Origin: Volutella citrinella
Lineage: Eukaryota > Ascomycota > Sordariomycetes > Hypocreales > Nectriaceae
Length of the DNA: 64,000 nt
Reading direction: 5' to 3'
Assembly: GCA_034401135.1 (NCBI GenBank)
Contig: JAWZSP010000002.1
Location: 930,001-994,000, forward strand
Shown: one piece after another, positions 13,048-24,422 of the stretch
How positions within the stretch are numbered: the stretch's first letter is position 1
Layout of the letters: each line of letters starts with the position of its first letter
Program-made: the position numbers and the translations under genes
The notes under the pieces: generated by a model
Told to the model about the DNA's origin: nothing
The model's database searches: none
The model's input: the letters and a program-made list of their open reading frames with translations, nothing else

Positions 13048-15132
13048 ATGGCTTCCAGTGAGTCGGAAGCCAGCTTCGCAAGGCTGACATGTGGAGACAA
13101 TATTGGCGACAGTTCAGCGACAGCCGAGCCAAAGCTGCCTTGCCGATCGCCTGGCCCCTCCAACCCTGCCACGCCATCAGCGGCAATAAATATAGGGCAT
13201 CTCATTCTCAATGTTGCCCTAGACAATGCTTGCTGCACGCCGGATTGGGATCTAGTAGGCGGAATATACTCTCTAGCACTTCCCAGAGAGTGGCCCCCCA
13301 ACGGCTATTCGACCAACATGACAGGAGTACATCAAACCCCAGGAAACGCCGCGCCGCCCGCAACCAATACCAGCCACCAAACCGCCGAGGACGAGCAATG
13401 CGGCGCAAAAGAGCCTCTAGATGGAGTACCCGACGCTGAAGAGACAGCAGATGACTTCGACAGCCTCCAGACCCTGCTCCGCGAGGCCCTCCACGAAGCC
13501 GGCGACCGGTACCCCAAGGCCTTCATCCCCAAGGGCGACCTCGACCAGCTGGTCAACCATCAGCGTGCCCACGCCGAACTCTCGAGGTTGGGCATCAGCG
13601 CACCGCGAAGCACAAGCGCATTGGCGAGCGAGATTACGGGGCCAAGGCCACGAATCAGAATCTTTGCGATCCTAGTCCTCCTCGGTCGCGCGGATGCTAT
13701 CGTGGACATCGTCGAAGGGCTCCTCTGGGACGGGAACCTGCCTTTTGTCCGCGGGGAAAGTGGAAAAGACTTAGCTGTCATCAGTAGCCGCCCCGGAAAT
13801 GCCATAGAGGCCTTCTCAGGCTGGCCCGAGGATCTGCTCGGTGGGTTCCTCAGCTACCAGAGTCAGATTGCTGCGCCCGAGTTCAGGTTGGACCCCAACA
13901 TGTCGGCACCTGAAATGGCTACCCAAAAGTCCATCGTATTGCCAGAAAACACAATTCTCCCTCTTAAGGAATGCGAATGCATAGGTGGCTACGGGGAGGA
14001 GGGGAGGGAGAAGCACAGAGTCAGATTCCACCCGCAACATGTTTCCGGCCCGGTATGTCGTCTTCCTTCAGTAATCGCCCTGGCATCGCATGTCGTAACA
14101 GAACGAACAGCGCCGGAGAATTCCAACTGACAATGCTCAGGTTCCTAGCAAAGCCCACTACCTCATCAACCAGATCCCCGTCGTCGAGGGCCGCTCCTTG
14201 GACCTGAACCTGCCCATCCTGCTGCATCTCTACAATCTGGGCAATCCACAGTTCGCACAGCCACTACTGGCAATGTCAGTCGGACAAACCCATTCCCTAG
14301 TTTTCCCTTACCCTCGTGGAAATTTAATCACCCTATTTGTGACACATCCCCACCCTCCTGCAAAACATCGAGACTATGCCACCAACTCCTGGTTCTCTAA
14401 AAGATGCCTGGGCTTAGTCGAAGGGCTTTACTATATCCATGTACGTGGGAGGACAATCAACGGCGGCCCACTGCTACATGGAAATATTAGTGCAGAAAGC
14501 ATCCTTTGGTTCGACGACGACGTGTCTGACGGCGGGCTTATTGTGGCTGGCTCGCTCACAATTGCGGATTTTGAGCCGTCTGTTCTTCTGCGCAAGCAGA
14601 GACCGGTGGAGTATCTGGCCCCGGAGAGCACAAACGGCACTACCGAGCTACAAAGCTCTGATGTTTGGGCGATGGGTTGTGTTCTGTTGGAGCTTGTCAC
14701 ATGGTATCTCACAGGTGATAAAGGGGTGGTGACATTCGCCAAGAACAGGGCCTGGGAAACTCCGGTTCAAGCGGGCGACGCGAAATCCCAACGAGAAAGA
14801 GAAAGGTTCTTCACGTCCAAAACATTCGACTGGTCGCTTGATTTTAGCGGTCAAACCCGGTTAAAGGAATCGGTTCATGCTGTGAGTAATGCTTCGTGTG
14901 CTTGCACGCCGTCAGAACTAACTGAGGCACAACGCAGATGATTGAGGCGTTGCGCCAGCATCGCAACTGCTCTTATTTCATATCAGACTTACTGAATCTA
15001 TTGAAGAAAGCATTTCTTCAGATTGAACCAAAGAATAGGGCAACTATGTCGCAGATTCTTAGTGACATGGACGCATTGTACCGGAAGGGCCAAGCGAAGC
15101 CTGAGTATCTCTTGGATATGGATGTGATGTGA
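13048..15132 (+). CDS. Protein kinase-like protein, probable pseudokinase
   Basis: Exons 13048-14052, 14141-14881 and 14938-15132 join in frame to about 646 residues. The first 300 residues form a fungal-specific region (LQTLLREALHEAGDRYPKAF, then IFAILVLLGRADAIVDIVEG) that I cannot assign. The C-terminal half resembles a protein kinase: a degenerate Gly-rich loop (GGYGEEG), a catalytic-loop equivalent HGNISAESIL (about 447), a DFE in place of DFG (about 477), an intact APE in LAPES (about 494), an F-helix-like SSDVWAMGCVLLELVTW, and a final helical end. The catalytic Asp of HRD is Asn, and the Gly of DFG is Glu. No clear VAIK lysine is visible. A scaffold or allosteric role is inferred rather than phosphotransfer. 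It lies just downstream of the two GTPase genes in the same direction. Confidence 0.72.
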
Positions 15133-17209
15133 TGGTAGGCCAGGATCAATTACCATATTAGGAGAGTGAGTTCCGAAACAACTGCCAGCAATATGCTTGT
15201 AAGGATAGAGAGGGTGACACAAAGCGAGAGCATAGCAATGTGACCCAATATGCGAACAATTAAACTCGTCTCGTGGCCAGCTCCTCAGCGGGGCAGCGCA
15301 ACCCTTAGTCCCTTGGGTAACAAGTCTGTGACTTAAAGTTCGAGTCGAATCCAGGCAGCGGCACGGAGCCACCGGGACGGGACGGGATCGGCAAAACGGC
15401 GTCGATCGGGAGGTGGGCGAGGCTTTTTGAGATAGGGCCCGTGAAACAAGCGGCGGGAGGCTATTTCGTCGACGCGGTGTGTTACAGAAAACCTCCAATG
15501 CATGCCATGTCAACAAGCGGCAGCCGCGCTGTGACACCTCCCCGCGGGCATTGACGCTCACCTGCGCGATGCTGGAGACGCCGCCAGCAGACAACCCGCC
15601 GCAGGGTCCAGCTGCACGGGATTTACGCGACGCTGCGGGAGCGCGGTAAGCTAATGTACTTTGTCGGTCGATTCGTGCGGGATGCTGGGATGCGGCGGGT
15701 GCTGTGTCCACTCACAAAAGTCACGCACGTGAAGATGCTGGACTTTGGGCGTCGGTGCGCCTACTATCGGTCGGTTGTGGGCATGGCAAGCATGGGTGGT
15801 CGTCGGAGCAGGAATGCCGTCATTGGCGAACAGTGAGTGGCGATTTGCCCCTCCAGTCGAGAGGCCGCTCACTCGGGAGTCGCGGCGGTCGGGCGATTGG
15901 GCAACGGCAACCAGCGCCGGCAGAGGCAGCCCATGCTAAAGATGGAATCGACCCGTGTCAACGGAAATTGGTGGGACAGTAGCTCAGCAACGCCAGCCGG
16001 AAGCCACTGGCTCTATCAATGCCACCAAAACCCAGCAACCGGATGCTCTGTCCAACCAAGTGGTGCCAAGCATGATATCCAGCACACCATACATCTGCTT
16101 GCACATGCGTCGACTTATAGTACATGACGCGACCTGTCCGCGGGGCCGTGTCTCGCGAGTGGCCTAGTACAGAAGCGTACAGCAGCGCACATGCACGCTA
16201 CAGTAGTTGAGACACAGGGAAGCGAGGGCGACTTCCCAGGAAGCCAGTCAACAATCAATCGGCTGGGCACCAGTGGGAGCGACGACAGTGACGCCAGTGG
16301 CCACTGGCCCAGGTGAGCGCAGGCTATCGCCGCCCAGTACGCTGGGTGAGTGTGGTCCAATCGCGGCCCCGCTCCTGGTGAAATCTGCCTTGAGCATACC
16401 CTGTCGCTGCGTCTTGATTTGTCGAGAACGTGGGTGGATCGCCGTCTCGTCTCGTGAACTCGGAATGGCCAGCAGGCGGCGGCGAAGAAGAGCTGGAGAA
16501 GCTGCAGGGAACAGCAGGATGCTGGAAACAAATGGGCAAACAGTGCATGCAGTGGTAGTAATATGGGGCGGCCGTGACTCTTCGCTCCTGTCCCTTTTTT
16601 TCCTCCATATCGTGTTTCCTTCCCGCCGCCCGTACCCGGTAATCACTCCTTCCCGTCGCAACCTCTGCCCCATCCCATGCCTCTGGAAGGTGTGCGCGCT
16701 GGTGTGTGTCATCCCCTCCTTCCCCGTCGTCAATGGAACTCGAGCCGCCCCTCTAGAGCGCCGCCGTCTGTGCAATTGTTTTTTCCCTCGTCGCATCCCC
16801 CGCGTCCTACTCTCCTCCCATCGCACTCTCATCCTACTCGCCTTCTCACTCCACCACACCTTGCATCCTAGGTCGCGGCGCGCCTCGTTGTCACACCTCA
16901 GCCGGCCTTGTTTTTCGGATCCGCTTTCCTAGTCGCGCTCGCACTTGCTTCTATCTTTGGCTTTCCGGTCACTGGCGCAACGGCCCAGCGGCAGCCCACT
17001 TGGAGCACCAGCGGCGCCCCATGTGAAAGCATCGCCATCCACCACCCACTTCACGGTCGCACCTCCCCTCCTCCCGCCGTTCGCCTTCGACTCACCACTG
17101 CCAGACCGACGGCGAGCACGACAAAGCCGGCAACAACTGACGGCAAGAAATCGTCGACTGCCCGCAACAGAAGCCAACGCGACGCTGGCTTCTGCGTCCG
17201 TCCGCCGGC
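15133..17209. other. Long upstream region of the BTB gene
   Basis: About 2 kb without a supported gene. Frames of 60-240 codons occur on both strands but read as low-complexity or arginine-rich sequence without motifs. The last 600 bases become strongly pyrimidine-rich, as is usual for fungal promoters and 5' leaders. Confidence 0.45.
16590..16880 (+). promoter_or_regulatory. CT-rich promoter/leader tract
   Basis: The plus strand here is dominated by C and T runs. Pyrimidine-rich tracts close to transcription starts are common in filamentous ascomycetes. It lies about 330-620 bases upstream of the BTB start codon. Assignment as core promoter or leader is inference. Confidence 0.3.
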
Positions 17210-18886
17210 ATGGTCTCCCAGCTCGAGCTACCGCTGGCGCCCGCGCCCCCTCCCCCAACACAGACAGCCTCGTCCCTCTCCCGACGCGGTCCCTCCTCCG
17301 TTGCCTCGCGCCCAAGCCTATCCCGCACCCGCCGATACAATCGATCCCACACTGGTGCTGGCGGTGGTTCATCCTCGTCGAACCCCTTCTCGCCACAGAA
17401 CGAGTTCCCGGTCTTTGTCAACAGCGGTGATGTCGAGATCATCATCCGCGCCCAGGATACGCCCACCGTGCAGAACCGCTATCTACTGCATCGCCACACT
17501 CTGACTCGCTCCAGTGGCTTCTTTGAAACCAGTACCTCCCCCGAATGGTCTCGGGCCCCCAATCGTGCTCTTCCTGCTGGCAACGAAGTCTCGCGAATCG
17601 GTCCGGATGGCAAGCCCGCGCCCGTCGAGGGACCGGGAGAGGGCATGCCGAGGAAAAAATGGCGATATGAGCTCGACCACGGCTCTGACAACAATGAAAT
17701 CCCCATGCTCGTCCAACGCGACGAGCCCCGTGACAAGCACGGGCAGTCCCTCTTCGGGCCTGGATCGACAACCGACCTCGGGGCCGGTTCTGTCCCGGCG
17801 GCCAACTCCGGCAGCTACCGGCCCTCGCACGGTCGCCCCAGGGCCCATTCGAGATCTGTGTCATCAAACACCCCGGCTCCCTCCAACAGCTTCTTCCGTT
17901 CTGTCGCCAACCTCACTCTAACGTCATCTGCTGCCGCCAAGGGCCAGCCACCCCCGCCTCCGCTGTCCCAGGCAGACCAAGACCTTCTCCGCGATTACGA
18001 TAACCTCTTTCGCATCTTCTACAACTATCCTCCCGTGCTTGATGGCGTCAACGTCGCCGATGCCTATGTCCAATGCAAGACCCTACTAGTGCTCGCCGAC
18101 CAATACGATGCCCTTGCCGTCGTCGGCCCCCGGGTTGACCATCACATGCTGCAGTTCCAATCCCGGCTGTGGCGACAAATCGCAAAGTACCCTGTCTCGT
18201 ACCTCCGCCTAGGTTATCTCGCCCGGTCCAAGGTCATCTTCCAGGAGGCCCTCATCCATGTCGTCGGCCAGTGGCCCATTGGTGAGCGGAGCATTCGAAC
18301 CAACTTGCCCGAGGCCGTGCTGGATCTCATTGAGGACAAGGTTGATGAGCTGGAGGAGACTGTCAGCCGTGTCGAGGGCCGACTCTTTCGTCTGACACTC
18401 ACCACCGGGCGAGGCGAGCGTGTCGCTCCACACACGAACTATCTCGACTGGCTGGCTTTGAGTCTGTTTCGCCAGTGGCTCGCTGACCACACGTCTCCAC
18501 AGCCACCCCCTCCGTCAGACACACGCCGTCGTTCTTCCTCTCGTGACGGTCGCTCCGCTCCACTACCACCACCTGCCCCCCCGTTGGCCGCTGTTGGCCG
18601 CACCTACAGAACTCTCGGGACGGCGAATCCAGCAACATTCCTGGGCCACGAAGAGTGCAAGCGATTCCTCAAGCTCACGCCAGACTGGTACACGCGGGAG
18701 AACATGCGGCGGTTCGAGCGGCGCATCGACGAGCTCAAGAGCATGGCTCGCGAAATCGTGCGCCCTCTGATGAGCAGCAGCCTCGAGCTGGACATGAGCA
18801 GCTCCAGCCGAGCCGTAGAAGGCGTCACGTACCTGACTTGCACGTCCATTGGCAGCCGGGATCTGCCGTGGGACCTGGACGACTAA
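17210..18886 (+). CDS. BTB/POZ-like domain protein
   Basis: A single exon of 558 residues. After a Ser/Pro-rich N-terminus, residues about 65-120 (FPVFVNSGDVEIIIRA...NRYLLHRHTLTRSSGFFE) match the start of a fungal BTB fold. A disordered insert of about 150 residues splits the domain, which resumes at about 255 (DYDNLFRIFYNYPPVLDGV..VADAYVQCKTLLVLADQYDAL). A helical region and a Pro/Ser-rich linker follow, then a C-terminal block ending PWDLDD. Split BTB proteins of this kind are widespread in Pezizomycotina and are thought to mediate protein-protein contacts, sometimes as cullin-3 adaptors; that role is inference here. Its transcript is convergent with the next gene. Confidence 0.75.
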   Translation: MVSQLELPLAPAPPPPTQTASSLSRRGPSSVASRPSLSRTRRYNRSHTGAGGGSSSSNPFSPQNEFPVFVNSGDVEIIIRAQDTPTVQNRYLLHRHTLTRSSGFFETSTSPEWSRAPNRALPAGNEVSRIGPDGKPAPVEGPGEGMPRKKWRYELDHGSDNNEIPMLVQRDEPRDKHGQSLFGPGSTTDLGAGSVPAANSGSYRPSHGRPRAHSRSVSSNTPAPSNSFFRSVANLTLTSSAAAKGQPPPPPLSQADQDLLRDYDNLFRIFYNYPPVLDGVNVADAYVQCKTLLVLADQYDALAVVGPRVDHHMLQFQSRLWRQIAKYPVSYLRLGYLARSKVIFQEALIHVVGQWPIGERSIRTNLPEAVLDLIEDKVDELEETVSRVEGRLFRLTLTTGRGERVAPHTNYLDWLALSLFRQWLADHTSPQPPPPSDTRRRSSSRDGRSAPLPPPAPPLAAVGRTYRTLGTANPATFLGHEECKRFLKLTPDWYTRENMRRFERRIDELKSMAREIVRPLMSSSLELDMSSSSRAVEGVTYLTCTSIGSRDLPWDLDD

Positions 18887-19561
18887 TTTAGTTCGCGATT
18901 CCGGCGACTGTTACGAATGCATGACAAATCTTTATGATGCAGCTTCTATTGGGACATGTGTTGTTTTTGCTTTCTCTTCTGCGTGTATTACGATCTACGA
19001 CGATATCCGAGGAACAGTTTTTGGGAGGATCTTTGTTGGATTGTTGACATCAGGACTACGCGGCCTGTTTATGACTGATGCGCTCCGGAGCCGCTGCAGA
19101 TACCCCCTGGATGAGCTAGGCTGATGCCTGCCAGAGTTTTCTGTCTTTGACGATGTTCTTTCCGGTGCTTTGGGGGATGATTGGGCTTGATTGTGCGAGA
19201 TTGATGTTTAGGATGGTTTATATAGACGTGACCGAAAGATGGGTTTGGATCGGTCTTATGAGTCATGCAATAATAACGAGGAGCTGCGCTTCTCAACTTT
19301 AACAGCGTTGAGCCATTGGATGGCGTTGATGTGAAGCGTTGGGTCATCAAGTCATGTTTCTTTGCCATTGCTGTTACTATCTTGTTTCATTATGCTACCC
19401 AGAGCAACCCGTAAAATCATGATTCGTACAAAGCTAACCGTGCTAGGGGATTCATTCATTAATTGATGCGAACGCCAAACCCACGAATATTTCCATAACG
19501 ACCGTTGTAATCCCCAGCGATTAGTTGATGCTTGTCTGGGCCTATATGTCCTTGACTCCGC
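18887..19561. other. Convergent 3' region
   Basis: The space between two convergent genes, made of their 3' untranslated parts. No gene or clear structured element seen. Confidence 0.5.
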
Positions 19562-21915
19562 TCACATGTCGGCCTTGCCTTTTGTTTCACTGCCAATCAG
19601 CACTTCCTGGTCACCAGACACGGTGTTGATGTCTAGACGGGAATGCCCCTCGCCCTTTTCTCCGCGCAGGCGGCGGCCGTACATGCTGCCGATGTCCCGG
19701 GAGCCCATGTAGCTGGGCTCGAGGGTGACGCCGTCGCCGCGGACCAACTGGGTGCCCGAGATTGTCTGGGCGAAGATGCGGCCGGTCCACGAAGCCGGGT
19801 AGACCAGGTTGACGCGGCCGCTGATGGACTTGTGGTTGGACTTGAGCAGGCCGAGGGAGGGGTTCCCGACGGCGGAGCCCTTGAAGCGGTCCTCGGGCGG
19901 TAGGTAGATGATGGGGTCGTCGGGCGAGGCGGGCGGGATGTTGCGGTTAAGTGGCGGGAGGCTCGTCCAGAGCGGCTCGAGGAGGACGAGGTGGGTGTCG
20001 CCGCTCTTTGTGTCGGTGAGGAGCGAGGGGCCCGATGAGGAGGGCCAGTCGCGGAGCAGGGACGAGTCGAGGACGGGCCACAGCCTGAGACGCAGGTCGC
20101 CGGACTGTGAGGTAAAGGTGGCGCTGGACGTGGACGCCAGCTCGGCGGCGATGTCGCCCGAGGCCGTCGAGACGTCGACGATGTAGTCGCGCGGAGGGAA
20201 CGCGCGGTCCGGGCGCTTGGCGGCGGCAGCCCGGTCGAGGGGTTCCTTGAGGGAGACGTGGCCCGAGACGGAATGCACGCTGAGGGAGGCCGAGGCGACG
20301 TGCTTGGGGTCCGCGGGCTTGGGCCCGACGTCGACGCTCACGTCCCCGGACGCCGTCTGGATGTGCAGTAGATCGTAGAGCGGGAACCAGCCGTCGACGG
20401 CGCCGCTCATGGTGTTGATGCGGATCTCGCGCGAGCTGAAGGCATACGGCAGGACGACCGGGTCATCATCATCGTAGCCGTCCTTAGCGCGCGGGACCGA
20501 GACGCCGCCGGCCACGGTGTCGACCCGGAAGCCCTCAACGGCAGCCATGCGCAGGCCCTCTGCGACATTGACATCAAGATGCGTAGTGTTAATGCGCAGC
20601 GAGTTGAGGATGGAGTCGCGCGGCACGCGGAGAGTGACGCGCAGCTGGATGCAGGGCGCCAGACGGGCAGAGTCCCAGGGGACGCGGCGCGGGACGGCGA
20701 GCGACACGCTCTGGACGTCGCGGTCGTAGTCGAGCCCGAGACTGAGCGAGTCGTGGTTCTTGATCAGCTCGATGTCGGCCTGGCCCGGGTTGGACACGTC
20801 GTCGGGCTGGAGTATGATCTCGCCCCAGACGCGGGGCTGCCACCCGCTGGCCGGGGTGTGGTCATCTTCGGCGTAGAACTCCTCGATGATGAGGTCCTTG
20901 GCCGAGCGGAATTGCAGCGTCGTTGTTGACTTGTGGTACCACTTCTCGCCGTTGAGGCAGCCGGCGGGCGGGTCCCACTGCAGCCTCTGGTCGCTGGGGT
21001 TGGAGGGGCCGGAGGGAGGTTCCTGGACGGGATCCTCGTCTTCGGGATCGGGGGCCTATTGTATGTCGTGTTTAGTATATGGTGTTTCGCACACCATGAT
21101 GTCATCTCACTCACATGGGGATGCGATGGCCGCATAGTGAAGCCCGACAAGACCATGAAGAATATCGACAGCACGAGGAGCGTGCCCAGAACGGACCGCG
21201 CTCTTTTTCTCACAGCTTGTCCGTTGTTGGCACACGAGGCGCGGAACCGCTGCCACCGGGTCGGGGCCGGGGCATCGGGGGGTGGCCCGCCCATGGACTC
21301 GGGCTCGCGCGGCATAAGGCGCTGCTGCTCTTCGGGGAGGCCCATGGTGGACGGTGACGGGCCAAAGGTTGCGTAGCCGGTCGGGCGGTCTTGAACTGGT
21401 GAGCGTGGTGAATATGCGGGCGGAGCGTCGCTTGGATGGGAGATGAGGGCCGTGTTGACGTCCGGCGCGGATCGGGGTGTTGTAACGGCAGCGGAGGATA
21501 AAGAAGCGGAGATGGACTGGGTGGACTGCGAGGGCTGGTAGCGGAACGAGGCGGCTTCTTCAACGCTGCGGCGGTGCTGGTACGAGGAAAGCGAGACGGT
21601 GCCCTGATGGCGCGGGCTTGACGCGGTGGCGGGAGCGTTGCCCGTGACGGCGTTTGTATTTAAGGTGCGCTCATACTCGGCCTCGCGGGCCTTTGCGCCA
21701 TCGGGCGGCAGGCTGGGATCGGCGACCAGCACGGGCGGGATGTGTGGCACGGCGCCCGGGGCGTGGGACGTTGAGGATAGAGCTGACGACGTGTGGTCCG
21801 GGGACGACGCGTGGAAGTAGCCGTCGGCTGGCGAGAGGGCGTCGTCGTCGTCGGAGAGGTCCTCGGCCGAGTATAAGTTGTCTGAGTAGGGCGCTGGCAT
21901 GGTGATGATGGCCAA
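19562..21915 (-). CDS. Single-pass membrane protein with repeated S-G beta motifs (DUF4097-like)
   Basis: Exons 21915-21115 and 21055-19562 (minus), intron 21056-21114 with GTGAGT donor and AATAG acceptor, giving about 764 residues. A second ATG five codons in is an alternative start. The N-terminal 235 residues are Ser/Pro-rich and probably cytosolic. One transmembrane helix (VLGTLLVLSIFFMVLSGF) lies at about 240-258. The C-terminal half has at least eight S-G-[DHRT] motifs followed by alternating hydrophobic residues (SGDVSVDV, SGHVSLKE, SGDIAAEL, SGDLRLRL, SGRVNLVY, SGDQEVLI), the look of a DUF4097-type right-handed beta fold. Topology suggests the beta domain faces the lumen or wall. The function of these fungal proteins is not known to me. 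Confidence 0.75.
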
Positions 21916-23118
21916 TGACGGTGGATGACGAGCTGGATGATGGCCAATGGCAGCAGAGGGCAGCTACGATGTTTCACAGGGTTTGTGGTGTCTGCGTGCT
22001 GGTCCGATTGGTGATGCTGTCGTGAACGCGGATGCTCGTCTGGGCTACGGCGACGGCAGCCTAGACTACAGCGACCTGCCCACTCGAGCGACCGACTGAT
22101 GGCGTACGCGGCAGACGGTGCGAAGATGCAGCAGCCAAGGAGTGCGAGAAGCGAGGAGTGTATACGCGAAGAATGGCGAGTGCCGTAAGAGGTCGAGGAG
22201 GAGAGGAGGAGGGGAAGACAGGCTGCGAACAGAGATGGCGAAAACGGCTGGCTGGGGGTGGTGTCATCCGCCGGCGCCGGTATAGGCTGGACTGGGATGG
22301 GATGGGATGGGAGTGACCCGGCAGTAGGGCTGGCTGCTCGCTTGTCCAATCTCGGGGTCTGTGTCGACTCGAAGATCTCTTTGCCGTTGCTTGTGATACA
22401 AATGATGGATTCTGGTGGTGCATGTCCCGCCATCCACCCTCTGCGATGCCGCAATCGCCTCACAATGCTCCCCTCGCCACCCCAACGGCACATCCCCGAC
22501 CAGCATGACTCTCCAATGTCCCCTCCATCTGCGAAAAATGCAGCGTGCAGCAGACGAGCATCCCATCCCCCCGGTCTTCCCACTTACAAAAGTGCCTGTC
22601 GCTCGCGTCCTCACTTCCCTGATTGGGCAGCCCCGCTCTAATACCTCCGTCCCCTCTTCTCGGTCCTCTGTCCCCGTTATCAATTCATCCACCTAAATTG
22701 ATTGCAACAGCCTCAGTCGCCACCAGCCCTACGCAGACTTCTTATCGCTACAGCCGGGATATGGCAAATGGCCCACCCGTCCCCGCACTCGGCCGATCAG
22801 TTCCTCCCAGAGCCTGCAGAGGGCACGTAAGCCGCTAGGCCATCCTATGCAGGGCCGCGAGGCGGTGACGAGGCTTGCGATTCGTAAAAGCACGTCGAAT
22901 ACGCGGCCCGGTGCACTGTGGGTGTTGGCTTCGTCATGGGCTGCAAGTCGCTCATCCATCTTGCGTCCTCTCCCGCCATCTACGACTGTTTGCTGCAATT
23001 GTCAACTACTGTACGTTACCACAGTCATGCCATTTTAACAAAGATGGGAAGTGATTTCTTAAGACTTCCCAACATTACATCTTCCTGTTCAAATGCCATC
23101 TGATAGGCACTCGAGGGG
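21916..23118. other. Intergenic region
   Basis: About 1.2 kb including the promoter of the minus-strand membrane protein gene. A short GGGAT microsatellite lies near 22293-22315. Long frames on both strands (for example on the minus strand through 21660-22580) are Pro/Arg/Ser/Thr-rich and motif-free, so I do not call them. Confidence 0.45.
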
Positions 23119-23136
23119 TCTCATCATCCATGAGCT

Positions 23137-23930
23137 CCCATCTTGAGCAAATCTTGCGACATCATATGAGATTCAGGCATACACGGCTCATGCCTCTGTC
23201 CCCATTGATCCAGTAGAAACCTACATTTTCGCTTCAGCGCCAGAAGGGGATGATATCCTTTATGTCCCGGCCTTCGTTTGCTATGGTCGGCAGGTAGCGC
23301 AGGTTGACACAGGCATGAGTCCCCAGCGTCGAATCCCGAGCCTCCGTGCTTGTGTAATCGGTCCGCACTCCGCGCTGTATTTCATGCCATGCCTGTGACC
23401 GATGCAGCTTTCTGGTCGCCTCAGGGTACGTGAACCAACCTCGAGCACAAGACAGGCTCGAAAGCCAAGACGCTGTCAGATGTACACATCGTCCGCTCGA
23501 TCAAAGCTAGCAGTAAAGAGGCTGTAATCTGCTTTCTCGACAACTCCGTCCACATCGTGCAGGGTCGGCCTGAGACCTGGAGATAAAAGCTCCCCGACCA
23601 TGCAACTGTGCTGGCTATCAGATTCGCCGATCCGTACAACGCCATCAATGCGACCATTGCTAGAAACCTGGGTCTATGCGGCGCCGGCTATATGCTGTCA
23701 ACTGCCCTGGTCCTCTTGGGTATAGCGCTGGGCCTAGCGGACATCTTGCTCCATCCAACATGCCCAACACTTCTAACGCCGCCTTAGCACTTGCTGCGCA
23801 GGCCTTTGAAGGATTGAACGAGCTGAAGAAGACTGTTGAAGAATCGAAAGAGCGTACGGGAGAGGAGTCCGAGTCCGGCATTCAGTCGTATATCGCTCGA
23901 CAGGTCCAGAAGCTCGTCAAGGGTCGGAAA
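23137..23930 (+). pseudogene. Degraded plus-strand gene with frame breaks
   Basis: Three plus-strand segments look coding but sit in different frames. About 23137-23400 includes YEIQAYTAHASVPIDPVETY and ILYVPAFVCYGRQVAQ. About 23434-23790 includes LSDVHIVRSIKASSKEAVIC and a hydrophobic segment GYMLSTALVLLGIALGLADI. About 23757-23930 includes ALAAQAFEGLNELKKTVEES. An in-frame TGA at 23431, a TAA near 23584 and at least two frame changes separate or interrupt them. A spliced gene cannot be excluded, but I could not build one without stops. The 3' part overlaps the end of the minus-strand F-box frame. The family is unknown. Confidence 0.4.
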
Positions 23931-24422
23931 GTGCGGTGCTGCGCCAGTTACCGGGTAGAACCGGTCATTGTCGAAGGCCCATGCCCTTTGCCGGTACATG
24001 TATAGGTACTCCCGAGGTGGGAAGACGGCAGTGGCCTTGGAGGGGTAGTCCTCGACAAAGAGCAGTAGTCTGCTATGTAGTCTCTCCAGTTTCGTGATGA
24101 GCCTTATGTCGTTTGTTTTGAACGGATCGGGCAGCTTTTGATCTTCCCATGTTTCGAGAAGGCCGAGCAGTGCGACCAGAACATCCGTGGACCTATTTGA
24201 GGGAAGGGGTGACAGAAATAGAATGAGCGCCATGGAATCCTGCATCATGGAGTCATCAAGGTCGCTGGTAATCAACGTCCGTGATATCGTCGATTTGGAT
24301 ACTGCAAACTGCTCTAGCATGGCGGGCGAGGCTTGGATAAGCGAGAGCATATGACGTCTGGATCGAAGGTGCATGAAAACTTCAATACGAAGTTCTGGGG
24401 GCAGCTGTTGGCAGGGGTCCAT
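23784..24422 (-). CDS. F-box protein, 3' end doubtful
   Basis: Minus-strand frame of 212 codons starting MDPCQQLPPELRIEVFMHL, a typical fungal F-box beginning (LPPELRIEVFMHLRSRRHMLSLIQASP at about 7-33). It continues with a helical region and the block YRQRAWAFDNDRFYPVTGA, seen in many fungal F-box proteins. The stop at 23784 comes early compared with relatives, usually above 350 residues. Its last 50 codons overlap sequence that reads better as coding on the plus strand. I suspect the gene is truncated and fused by chance to a neighbouring remnant. If functional it would be a substrate adaptor for an SCF ubiquitin ligase. Confidence 0.5.
   Translation of the reverse strand: MDPCQQLPPELRIEVFMHLRSRRHMLSLIQASPAMLEQFAVSKSTISRTLITSDLDDSMMQDSMALILFLSPLPSNRSTDVLVALLGLLETWEDQKLPDPFKTNDIRLITKLERLHSRLLLFVEDYPSKATAVFPPREYLYMYRQRAWAFDNDRFYPVTGAAPHFPTLDELLDLSSDIRLNAGLGLLSRTLFRFFNSLLQLVQSFKGLRSKC

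Noticed and set aside
15341..15380. TTCGAGTCGAATCC sequence resembling a tRNA T-arm
   Set aside because: No anticodon arm or acceptor pairing could be built around it.
14998..15711. 237-codon minus-strand frame downstream of the pseudokinase
   Set aside because: No motif, overlaps the kinase 3' exon, composition unlike real genes nearby.
16207..16932. 241-codon plus-strand frame upstream of the BTB gene
   Set aside because: Reads through a CT-rich promoter tract; Arg/Ser/Leu-rich, no motif.
21660..22583. 307-codon minus-strand frame running into the membrane-protein gene
   Set aside because: Overlaps the start of the membrane-protein gene in another frame and becomes Thr/Arg/Pro low-complexity; the gene frame has a clear helix and beta repeats.
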